DNA from: Pseudomonadota bacterium
GTDB taxonomy: Bacteria; Pseudomonadota; Alphaproteobacteria; Caulobacterales; Caulobacteraceae
Length of the DNA stretch: 29,875 nucleotides
Direction of reading: 5' to 3'
Assembly (NCBI GenBank): GCA_023433585.1
Contig: JAEZCL010000138.1
Coordinates: 1-29,875 of the forward strand
Part shown: positions 23,544-29,875 of the stretch, piece by piece
How the letters are laid out: each line of letters begins with the position of its first letter
How positions within the stretch are numbered: position 1 is the first letter of the stretch
Notes under the pieces: generated by a model
Database searches by the model: none
Told to the model about the DNA's origin: nothing
What the model saw: the letters and a program-made list of their open reading frames with translations, nothing else
Made by a program: the position numbers and the translations under genes

Positions 23544-23906
23544 TCAGGCCGCGACCCGGCGGACCGCGTCCACCAGCTTGACCGGGTCGAACGGCTTGAC
23601 GATCCAGCCGGTCGCCCCCGCATCGCGGGCGCGCTGCTTCTTGGCCGTGTCGCTTTCGGTGGTCAGGACCAGGATCGGCGTGCCGCGATGCTCCGGCTCG
23701 GCCCGCATGCCCTCGATGAAGCCGAAGCCGTCCATCCGGGGCATGTTGATGTCGGTGATGACCACGTCGGCGCCGTGCGCCTTCAGGGTCTCCAGCCCAT
23801 GCACGCCGTCCTCGGCCTGGATGACGTTGTAGCCGGCGTCCTTGAGCGCCATCAGCAGCATGTCGCGCATGGTGCGTGAATCGTCGACGGTCAGTACGGT
23901 CTTCAT
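23544..23906 (-). CDS. cheY: Chemotaxis response regulator CheY (first copy)
   Basis: A single receiver domain of 120 residues. It has Asp8-Asp9 (LTVDDSRTMRDM), phospho-Asp52 (ITDINMPRMDG), Thr in LTTESD and Lys104 (WIVKPFDP), all the residues of a functional CheY. The ATG at 23906 overlaps the cheX stop as ATGA, and the domain starts directly, so longer in-frame starts are rejected. It sits between cheX and cheA as the first cheY of Caulobacter does. Confidence 0.94.
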   Translation of the reverse strand: MKTVLTVDDSRTMRDMLLMALKDAGYNVIQAEDGVHGLETLKAHGADVVITDINMPRMDGFGFIEGMRAEPEHRGTPILVLTTESDTAKKQRARDAGATGWIVKPFDPVKLVDAVRRVAA

Positions 23907-24181
23907 CCTGTCGCCCCCACGGGATCGGTGTTCAGGTCCGCGCAGCCATAGGCCGCCAGTTGCTCGTTCATGGCGTCGGACGCGGGCGTCAGCGAAAACG
24001 CCTTGCCGTCCGCCGCCCAGGTCTTCCGGGCGCTGATGAGCACCTGCAGGCACAGGCCGCCGACCCGCTCCACCTCGCCGCCGTCCAGGACGATGTCCGA
24101 CCCGCGCCGGGCCAGCAGATCGTCCCGCAAGGGCCCGGCGGCGCGGATGTCCAGCACCGTCGGCAAGGCCAGGGCCGTCAT
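23903..24181 (-). CDS. cheX: STAS-domain protein CheX (as named in the Caulobacter che operon)
   Basis: A 92-residue cytoplasmic protein of the STAS/anti-sigma-antagonist fold: LPTVLDIRAAGPLRDDLLAR, IVLDGGEVERVGGLCLQVLISARKTW. The position of a phosphorylatable Ser/Thr in STAS proteins is here near GGEVERVGGL, with no Ser, so a classical phospho-switch is doubtful. It is unrelated to the CheC/CheX phosphatase family. It lies directly after mcpA, overlapping its stop by one base, and overlaps cheY by 4 nt. The function in chemotaxis is unclear. Confidence 0.8.
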   Translation of the reverse strand: MTALALPTVLDIRAAGPLRDDLLARRGSDIVLDGGEVERVGGLCLQVLISARKTWAADGKAFSLTPASDAMNEQLAAYGCADLNTDPVGATG

Positions 24182-26118
24182 CAGAATTCCTCCCAGCCGT
24201 CTTCGGCGGCCACGGTCTCCAGCTTGCGGGCCGCGCCGCCGGCGCCCATGGCCTTCAGGGCCGTGACGGTGCGCTGGACAGTGGAAGGTTTGGGCGCGAC
24301 AGGCGCCGGCGTCGCGGCGGCACGGTCCTGTTCCCCGATCTCGAAACGCGAGACCGACTGGTTCAGCACGTCCGCCTCCTGGGCCAGCGAATGGCTGGCG
24401 GCGGTGGATTCCTCGACCATGGCGGCGTTCTGCTGGGTCACCTGGTCCATCTGATTGACGGCGGTGTTGACCTGCTGCAGGCCGGTGGCCTGCTCCTGGG
24501 CCGAAGCGGCGATCTCGGACACCAGCCCGTCGATCTCGGCCACGCGCTCCACGATCCGGTTCAGGGCCTCGCCGGTCTGGCCGACCAGGCTGACGCCGTT
24601 TCCGACCTGGGCGCCCGAGGACGAGATCAGGGTCTTGATCTCCTTGGCCGCGTCGGCCGAGCGCTGGGCCAGGGCTCGCACCTCGGAGGCGACGACCGCG
24701 AAGCCGCGTCCCGCCTCGCCCGCCCGGGCCGCCTCGACCCCGGCGTTCAGGGCCAACAGGTTGGTCTGGAAGGCGATCTCGTCGATCACGCCGATGATCT
24801 GGCTGATCTGGTTCGAGGACTGCTCGATCGCGCTCATGGCGCCCACGGCGTCGCGGACGATCTCGCCGCTCTTCTGGGCGTCGCCGCGCGCGGCCTGCAC
24901 CACGTCCGAGCACTGGCCGGCGCCCGAGGCGGTGCGGCGCACTGTGGCGGTGATCTGGTCCAGGGCGGCGGCGGTCTCCTCCAGACTGGCGGCCTGCTGC
25001 TCGGTGCGGCGCGACAGGTCGTCGGCGGCCTGGCTGATCTCGCCGGCGCCCGAGCGGATGGCGGCCACATTGACCACCACGGTGGTCATGGCCTCCTTCA
25101 ACTGGCCGATGGCGGCGTTGAAATCGCTCTGCAGCTTCACATAGTCTTCGGGGAAGGTCTGGGTCAGGCGATAGGTCAGATTGCCCTTGCTCAACTGCTC
25201 CAGGCCCTCGGCCAGGGCGGCGACCACGCCGGCCTGCTGACGAGCGGCCTCGGCGCGTTCGGCCTCGGCGCGGGTGCGCTCCTCCTCGGCCATGCGGCGC
25301 TGGTCGGCGGCCTCGTTCTCCAGGCGCTCGTTGGCGATGGCGGCCTCCTTGAAGGCCAGAACGGCGCCGGCCATCTGGCCGATCTCGTCCTTGCGGCCGG
25401 TTCCCGGCACCTCGACGGTCTTGTCGCCGCCGGCCAGCTTGCGCATCACATTGGTCATGGAAACGACCGGCTTGGCGATCACCCGCGCCAGGACGACGCC
25501 CAGGGCGATGGAGATCAGCATCGCCGAGCCGATGCCTGCGGCCAGGACGATCAGGGCGGTGGCGCTGGCGCGAACCTGCTCGGCGCGGCTGGCCGCCAGG
25601 GACGTCTCCTCGCGCTCGATCAGCGCATCCATGCCCTCCTCGGCGCGTTCGATGAAGGTGTCGGCGACCCCCTCACGACCCACCATGTCGGTGGCCTGGC
25701 GGTGGGTGGCGGGATCGGCCGCAAGGGCCGCGCCGATCTCCACCACATTGACGAACCACTCGTCGCCGGCGGCCTCCACCCCGTCGATCACGGCGAGACC
25801 ATCGCCGGATCCATCCTGGAATTCCCGGAGCCCGTCCAGCCGAAGCTTGAAGTTCGCCCGGTGAGCATCCAGCCGGTCCAGGTAGTATCGGTCGCCCGAG
25901 ATCAGGAAGCCCCGAAAGCTGTTTTCCTGGCGGCCGAGGTAGAACTGGGCCTCCTGGGTCAGCCGGATGGCCTGGTTGGCCTGCCCGTTCTCGACGCGAG
26001 CCCGGTCGACGGCGTCGATGTTGAAATACACGGCGGCGCCCATGGCCACGATGGCGAGCACCACGGTCAGGAACGACAGAGCCAGTTTTTGACCGATCTT
26101 GAGATTGTTCAGGTTCAC
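24181..26118 (-). CDS. mcpA: Methyl-accepting chemotaxis protein McpA
   Basis: This inner-membrane chemoreceptor signals to CheA/CheW. It starts with GTG at 26118, with AAAGG about 8-9 nt upstream. Of 645 residues, TM1 lies at about 12-34 and a periplasmic helical sensor at ~35-190 containing the CHASE3-like phrase NSFRGFLISGDRYYLDRL. TM2 is at ~190-212, then HAMP and a coiled coil (EEERTRAEAERAEAAR). The signalling hairpin has its tip IDEIAFQTNLLALNAGVEAARAG. The end GWEEF fits the xWxxF tether for CheR/CheB. Caulobacter mcpA heads the same operon. The ligand is unknown. Confidence 0.94.
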   Translation of the reverse strand: MNLNNLKIGQKLALSFLTVVLAIVAMGAAVYFNIDAVDRARVENGQANQAIRLTQEAQFYLGRQENSFRGFLISGDRYYLDRLDAHRANFKLRLDGLREFQDGSGDGLAVIDGVEAAGDEWFVNVVEIGAALAADPATHRQATDMVGREGVADTFIERAEEGMDALIEREETSLAASRAEQVRASATALIVLAAGIGSAMLISIALGVVLARVIAKPVVSMTNVMRKLAGGDKTVEVPGTGRKDEIGQMAGAVLAFKEAAIANERLENEAADQRRMAEEERTRAEAERAEAARQQAGVVAALAEGLEQLSKGNLTYRLTQTFPEDYVKLQSDFNAAIGQLKEAMTTVVVNVAAIRSGAGEISQAADDLSRRTEQQAASLEETAAALDQITATVRRTASGAGQCSDVVQAARGDAQKSGEIVRDAVGAMSAIEQSSNQISQIIGVIDEIAFQTNLLALNAGVEAARAGEAGRGFAVVASEVRALAQRSADAAKEIKTLISSSGAQVGNGVSLVGQTGEALNRIVERVAEIDGLVSEIAASAQEQATGLQQVNTAVNQMDQVTQQNAAMVEESTAASHSLAQEADVLNQSVSRFEIGEQDRAAATPAPVAPKPSTVQRTVTALKAMGAGGAARKLETVAAEDGWEEF

Positions 26119-26174
26119 GGGAACTGCCTTTCAGGGGGTCTTCGAGCGGGGTCGCCGCCGTGTCTCGGGGGATG

Positions 26175-26900
26175 TCAGAAGGAAGCGGTCAGCGCGGCCA
26201 TCAGGCGGCCGTCGTAGCGGGCACCGCGGAAGTGGGCGTCGGTGTCGTACCAGCGCACGTCCAGGGCCAGGTTTTCGACCAGGGTGTGGGTCACGCCCAC
26301 GTTCCAGGCGTTGTAGTCGGCGCCGTTCTCGGCCGCGCGGTTGGCGAAGGCGCTGCTGACGCGGGTGGCCTCGGTCACGTTCACCGAACCGTTCAGTTCG
26401 ATCCACCAGGCCTCCTCGGTCGCGGCGAAGCCGTCCGGGGTGTAGTTCACGCGCAGACGGGTGTTCACGGGACCGATCCGGCGCGACACGTCCGTCTGGA
26501 ATTCGAAGTAGTTGCCGTCCACGCCGGCGCGGGTGCCCGGCAGGTCGCGGTTGACCAGCGAGACGTTCAGTCCGTTGCCGGCCCAGCGGGTCCTGTAGCC
26601 GACCGAGGACACGATCTCGGCGTTGGAGCCCTGCGACAGGTCGGCGCTGGACACCCAGACCTTGGCGTAGAAGGCGCCGCGAGTGGCCTGGACGCCGGCG
26701 AAGATGCTGGGATCACCATCGCTTTTGCCCAGGCCTTTCCCGACGTATTCCGTCGCGACGCCGATTTCCGCTGACCAGTCGATGGCGGGGGAAGACGCCT
26801 GAGCTTCAGCATTTGTGGGATAAAATGCTGTAGTCACGACCGAAGATACAGCCGCAATACAGGCGGCCTTGAAATACACAGAACGCAAAATGAACCTCAC
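26175..26900 (-). CDS. TorF-family putative outer-membrane porin/channel
   Basis: A predicted beta-barrel protein of about 240 residues with a signal peptide ending in NAEAQA. The mature part begins DWSAEIGVATEYVGKGLGKSDGDPSIFAGVQ, the hallmark of the TorF (Gcw_chp) family, and ends in an aromatic residue (ALTASF) as barrel proteins do. Alternating strands such as NYFEFQTDVSRRI and DYNAWNVGVTHTL are visible. The start is uncertain: GTG at 26900 is the longest, but a TTG at 26888 has GAGG about 7 nt upstream. The substrate is unknown. It lies 56 bp before mcpA in the same direction, so it may share a transcript with the che operon. Confidence 0.8.
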   Translation of the reverse strand: MRFILRSVYFKAACIAAVSSVVTTAFYPTNAEAQASSPAIDWSAEIGVATEYVGKGLGKSDGDPSIFAGVQATRGAFYAKVWVSSADLSQGSNAEIVSSVGYRTRWAGNGLNVSLVNRDLPGTRAGVDGNYFEFQTDVSRRIGPVNTRLRVNYTPDGFAATEEAWWIELNGSVNVTEATRVSSAFANRAAENGADYNAWNVGVTHTLVENLALDVRWYDTDAHFRGARYDGRLMAALTASF

Positions 26901-27146
26901 TCAGTATTCTACTTGTGAAATATGGATCTACGCAAAAGATATACGCTTACTACAGGTCGCAGATAACGCGACCAGTCCTTACCAAAATCGAAATAACACC
27001 GCTTCTCCATCAGCGTTAGCGGCCCATTTTGGGTCACTGCGCATGATTTTCGCTACCGGTGTCATGCCTTGTCTCGTGGGAAAACGTCGTTATCCGGTGT
27101 AGGCTGGACGAATGGGAAGGGTGAGTCGGCTGACAGCGGGGGTGAG
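26901..27146. promoter_or_regulatory. AT-rich divergent control region between the TorF gene and the sensor kinase gene
   Basis: This stretch is much richer in A/T than its surroundings. On the minus strand TTGCGT (26930-26935) and TAGAAT (26906-26911), 18 bp apart, form a fair sigma-70-type promoter for the TorF gene. For the plus strand no clear promoter was seen. GTTAT occurs three times. A GANTC site (GAGTC) lies at 27122-27126, shortly before the kinase start. A 77-codon frame across the region (26869-27102) has no sign of being a gene. Confidence 0.5.
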
Positions 27147-28628
27147 ATGAGGACGACGGCGGCGCTCGCCGTCGACTATACTTCGTCGTCTGAACTCGCC
27201 GCGGTTCTGGATGCGTCCCCGGACATCCAGATCCTGTTGTCGTCCGATCAGACCATTCTGTTCGCCAACGCCGCGTTCCGCGCGGCCACGCCGGACGAAG
27301 CCGGACCGCTGGTCGGCCAGCCCCTGTCCACCGGTCTGATGGGCCAGGACGCCGGGCGCGCGGCCGGGCGGCGCATCGTCCTGGATGCGGTTCGCCAGGC
27401 GTTGCGGACGCGAACCGTCGTCCGGCCGCCGGTCTTTCGCTATGACGTCCAGAAGGATCGGACGGATCTGCCGCAAGAGGCCTGGTGGAGCCTTTCGGCG
27501 GCGCCCGTCGACATGGCGGGGGGTGCGCGGCTGTTGCTGACGGCGCGCGACGTTACGGCGGCCTGGACGGAAGACCGGGGTCCGGCTCCCGACACAACCG
27601 CGCCTCACGAACCCGCCCCCGGAGATTCGCTGATCTGGGCCGAACGGCGGCGCCTGAGCCAGATGTTCGACCAGGCGCCGGACCTGATGTCGCTGGTGGT
27701 CGGGCCCGATCATGTCTTTGAGCTGATTAATCCCGCGCTCAGACGGGCGGCCGGGCCTGCGCAGTTGCTGGGCCGATCGCTTCGGGACATCGTCCAGTCG
27801 GAGCAGGGCCGCGCCATCCTGGTCCATCTGGATGCGGTGCGGGCCGACGCCCGTCCCTTCACTGCCCGCGCCCTGTCCATCCGCATGATGACGGCGCAGG
27901 GCGTCGAGGATCGCTTCCTGGACCTGACGCTCCAGCCGCTGACCAATGAAGACGGCCAGGTGGAGGCCATATTCTGCCGCGGCCAGGACGTGACCGAGCA
28001 GATACGCGCCCAGGCGGCCCAGCGCTTTCTCAGGGAAGAACTCGCCCATCGCCAGGGCAACATCCTGGCGGTGGTTCTGGCCCTGGCGGAACAGAGCGCC
28101 GCGCGCGCCACGTCCCTGGAGGCGTTCCAGTCCGCCTTCGCATCGCGTCTGTCCGCGCTTTCGGCCATCCATTCGCTGCTGAACCGCGCGGGGCCCGACC
28201 TGCCGATGGCGGCCCTGATTCTGTCCGTCGCCCGGTCGGCCCGACAGGGCGATCCCGTGTTTCAGGGCGCGGCGCCGACCGTATCGCCCCGCTCGGCGGT
28301 CAGCCTGGGTCTGGTGTTCCATGAGCTGTTGCAGGTGTCGGCGACCCTCGGGGCGTCGCCTTCGACTTCTGTGCGAATCCGGGCACACAGTGATACGCGG
28401 AGGGTCCGTCTGGTCTGGAGAGTCTGCGCCGGCAGTGATTCTGGGGCTGATCCTGGGGCCGCCCCCTGGGCCGAGGGCGATGATTTCGGCCGACGCCTGA
28501 TCGACCACGCCGTTCGTCACGAGTTCCAGGGCGAATGGATGATCCGCCGACGTGAAAAGGCCCTGACCTTCTGTTTCCAGTTTTCCCGTAACCATCCCGC
28601 CTGGGCGCCGTCCGGCGCGGCCGCCTGA
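27147..28628 (+). CDS. Cytoplasmic PAS-containing HWE/HisKA_2-type sensor kinase, degenerate ATPase domain
   Basis: The ATG at 27147 follows a G-rich stretch (GGGGGTGAG). The 493-residue protein has no membrane segment. A PAS domain lies at about 15-130 (LDASPDIQILLSSDQTILFANAAF) and a second at ~165-285 (MFDQAPDLMSLVVGPDHVFELINPALRR). The dimerisation helix follows with the likely phospho-His301 in EELAHRQGNILAVV. The ATPase-like end keeps HELL (392-395) and FGRRLIDHAV. The N-box Asn seen in active HWE kinases (HELxTNAxKYGA) is Val here (HELLQVSATLGA), and W-x-E is WRV. ATP binding is therefore doubtful. The response regulator starts 12 nt downstream. Confidence 0.82.
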   Translation: MRTTAALAVDYTSSSELAAVLDASPDIQILLSSDQTILFANAAFRAATPDEAGPLVGQPLSTGLMGQDAGRAAGRRIVLDAVRQALRTRTVVRPPVFRYDVQKDRTDLPQEAWWSLSAAPVDMAGGARLLLTARDVTAAWTEDRGPAPDTTAPHEPAPGDSLIWAERRRLSQMFDQAPDLMSLVVGPDHVFELINPALRRAAGPAQLLGRSLRDIVQSEQGRAILVHLDAVRADARPFTARALSIRMMTAQGVEDRFLDLTLQPLTNEDGQVEAIFCRGQDVTEQIRAQAAQRFLREELAHRQGNILAVVLALAEQSAARATSLEAFQSAFASRLSALSAIHSLLNRAGPDLPMAALILSVARSARQGDPVFQGAAPTVSPRSAVSLGLVFHELLQVSATLGASPSTSVRIRAHSDTRRVRLVWRVCAGSDSGADPGAAPWAEGDDFGRRLIDHAVRHEFQGEWMIRRREKALTFCFQFSRNHPAWAPSGAAA

Positions 28629-28640
28629 CAAGAGGTTCAC

Positions 28641-28997
28641 ATGCGTGTTCTGGTTGTCGAAGATGAGACCCTCGTGCTGTTCACGCTCGAAGCGGAGCTG
28701 AGCCGGGCGGGATTCGAGGTTCTGATGGCCTGCGACCCCGAAAGCGCGCGCGGTCAGTTGGAGGAGAACGGCGCCGAACTGGACGGCCTGGTGGTCGATC
28801 TGAACCTGTCGTCAGAGGAAAACGGCTTCGATGTCGCGCGGCGGGCCCGGGCGATCAACCCGGACGTGGCGGTGATCTACATCACCGGAAATGATCGCGC
28901 CCAGTGGGAGGACCAGGGCGTGGAGAACAGCGTCTTCTTCAACAAACCCATTCTGTCGAGCGAGGTGGCCGAGGCCCTGAAGGCCCGGCTGGAGTGA
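28641..28997 (+). CDS. Single-domain response regulator
   Basis: A 118-residue receiver protein with acidic residues Glu7/Asp8 (VVEDETLVLF), phospho-Asp53 (LVVDLNLSSEENGFDVA), Thr in YITGND and Lys in FFNKPI. It has no output domain, so it works by protein contact or as phosphate relay. It starts 12 nt after the kinase gene and is surely its partner or at least cotranscribed with it. HWE kinase plus lone receiver pairs are common in alphaproteobacteria, for example in general stress or light signalling, but no PhyR/NepR/EcfG gene is present here. Confidence 0.9.
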   Translation: MRVLVVEDETLVLFTLEAELSRAGFEVLMACDPESARGQLEENGAELDGLVVDLNLSSEENGFDVARRARAINPDVAVIYITGNDRAQWEDQGVENSVFFNKPILSSEVAEALKARLE

Positions 28998-29070
28998 AAT
29001 CGGTCCAGGAGGACGCAGTCCGACTGGGCTCAGATTTCGCTCCGCTTGGAAAATGGTCTGGCCTGAGCGT

Positions 29071-29520
29071 TCAATCGTCGGTCGCCAACTTGGCCAGGGT
29101 GTCGTGGCTGACCGCCGCCAGGCGGATGAACTTGTCGATCACGAACCGGTTGTCGGGAAAGACGCGCGGCGTGATGCTCAGCAGTTGCCCGGACCGCTGC
29201 ACCAGCCCCGCCGTAATCAGGTCATTCACCTTGCGCCGCACGGTCTCGCGCGGGATGCCGGTGGAATCGGCGATGGAGCGGATGTTGGTCCACAGGGTCG
29301 GCACCGTCTCCAGATCGCCCGCCAGGATGCGGTCGGAGGGCAGATCGGCGAACTCTTTCGCAAGTGTGCTGCGAAGCATGATGACAAGCAGAACCAGTTG
29401 ACGATCAAGATCGTCGGATTGTCGCCGGGCGACGATCAGATAGTCGGTTAACGCTGATAACAGGACCGGCGCGACCCGGTTGTAGTTCTCACGAATGCGC
29501 GCCTCGGCCTGACCGGCCAT
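29071..29520 (-). CDS. Winged-helix transcriptional regulator (MarR/Crp-type HTH)
   Basis: A 149-residue probable DNA-binding protein. The N-terminal half is helical and hydrophobic (APVLLSALTDYLIVARRQ, QLVLLVIMLRSTLAKEF) and probably dimerises. The C-terminal half holds the helix-turn-helix TNIRSIADSTGIPRETVRRKVNDLITAGLVQRSG, followed by a wing. There is no cAMP-type or metal-binding domain. It is divergent from hmgA across a 230-bp gap, so control of homogentisate breakdown is a reasonable inference. The convergent neighbour is the response regulator gene, 73 bp away, with no strong terminator between. Confidence 0.8.
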   Translation of the reverse strand: MAGQAEARIRENYNRVAPVLLSALTDYLIVARRQSDDLDRQLVLLVIMLRSTLAKEFADLPSDRILAGDLETVPTLWTNIRSIADSTGIPRETVRRKVNDLITAGLVQRSGQLLSITPRVFPDNRFVIDKFIRLAAVSHDTLAKLATDD

Positions 29521-29701
29521 CCATTCCCCCGCACTGATCCTAGGTTGATGAATGCATATTCCTCACCGCTTTGCACCTGTCGAAAGCCATCCGTGACCAT
29601 GAAAACATCAAGCCGAGCTCGTAAATCGACTGGACGCCGGCGACATTTCAGGCGGCGCGAAGGGGTTGGCGCGGCCGGACTGAAGCGACTATCCAGCATG
29701 A

Positions 29702-29714
29702 ACGATCAGATCGT
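29702..29714. promoter_or_regulatory. Palindrome upstream of hmgA, candidate operator
   Basis: ACGATC-A-GATCGT is a perfect 6-1-6 inverted repeat, 36 bp before the hmgA start codon. A near copy ACGATC-AA-GATCGT lies at 29401-29414 inside the regulator gene. The spacing and place suit an operator for the divergent regulator, but this is inference only. Confidence 0.35.
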
Positions 29715-29750
29715 CCGCCATCGAGACGGACACGACGGGAGCCAGACGCC

Positions 29751-29875
29751 ATGACCTCATCCCTGTCCGGCGCGCCCGAAGGCTACATGCCCGGCTTCGG
29801 CAATCACTTCGCGACGGAGGCGGTTGCGGGGGCCCTGCCCCAGGGGCGCAACTCGCCGCAGAAGGCGCCGTTCGG
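29751..29875 (+). CDS. hmgA: Homogentisate 1,2-dioxygenase, N-terminal part (cut by the window edge)
   Basis: Only the first 41 codons are in the window. The translated start contains GYMPGFGNHFATEAVAGALP and GRNSPQKAPFG, the highly conserved N-terminus of homogentisate dioxygenase, which opens the aromatic ring of homogentisate in tyrosine and phenylalanine breakdown. The iron ligands lie far downstream and cannot be checked. The ATG at 29751 has GGGAG about 6 nt upstream. Confidence 0.92.
   Translation, partial: MTSSLSGAPEGYMPGFGNHFATEAVAGALPQGRNSPQKAPF

Noticed and set aside
26869..27102. 77-codon frame across the AT-rich gap between the TorF gene and the sensor kinase
   Set aside because: It begins inside the TorF coding region in the opposite sense and has no ribosome site or recognisable protein character; the area is better read as a promoter region.
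29448..29699. 83-codon minus frame upstream of the hmgA regulator
   Set aside because: It overlaps the regulator start out of frame, has an Arg/Ser-rich shadow-like composition and covers the divergent promoter.

Overview
The window is high-GC DNA that reads as a chromosome of an alphaproteobacterium in the order Caulobacterales, most like Brevundimonas or a close relative of Caulobacter. The main evidence is a CcrM (GANTC) methyltransferase of exactly the Caulobacter length with a CtrA-like box and GANTC sites in its promoter, and a chemotaxis operon in the Caulobacter gene order (mcpA-cheX-cheY-cheA-cheW-cheR-cheB-cheY-cheD-cheU-cheY-like-cheE). The species cannot be named from sequence reading alone.

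Layout. (1) 1-2.9 kb, minus strand: ccrM followed by metG. (2) 3.0-5.8 kb, plus strand: a Tat-exported protein of unknown function and an exported M28 peptidase, converging on a cold-shock protein gene through a shared terminator. (3) 6.2-6.8 kb: a 551-bp insertion element with perfect 21-bp inverted ends and an 8-bp target duplication. It carries two small passenger genes and what looks like a transposase tail, and sits 46 bp before a tRNA-Leu(UAA) gene. (4) 7-12 kb, plus strand: a PhoK-type alkaline phosphatase, pyruvate kinase and a RhlE-like DEAD-box helicase. (5) 12-13 kb: a membrane-anchored SNase-type nuclease gene between two direct 174-bp palindromic repeats. (6) 13-16.5 kb, minus strand: the threonine catabolism pair kbl/tdh with a small low-GC gene wedged between them, then a lipoprotein combining MliC-like and DUF4232-like regions. 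(7) 16.5-26.1 kb, minus strand: the chemotaxis operon. (8) 26.2-29.9 kb: a TorF-type outer-membrane protein divergent from a degenerate HWE-type sensor kinase plus single-domain response regulator, then a winged-helix regulator divergent from the start of hmgA, which runs off the right edge.

How it works together. In the che operon, McpA signals through CheW and CheA to the CheY proteins. CheR, CheB and CheD adapt the receptor, and McpA ends in an xWxxF tail suited to docking CheR/CheB. CheX (STAS), CheU, CheE and a receiver lacking its phospho-acceptor Asp are clade-specific additions. Nearly all neighbours overlap by 1-4 nt or are a few nt apart, implying translational coupling. Kbl and Tdh convert threonine to glycine and acetyl-CoA. 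HmgA starts the ring cleavage of homogentisate.

No CRISPR array, prophage, rRNA or secondary-metabolite cluster is visible. The least ordinary items are the deleted insertion element with passengers, the low-GC gene inside kbl-tdh, the two degenerate signalling proteins, and the twin repeats around the nuclease.
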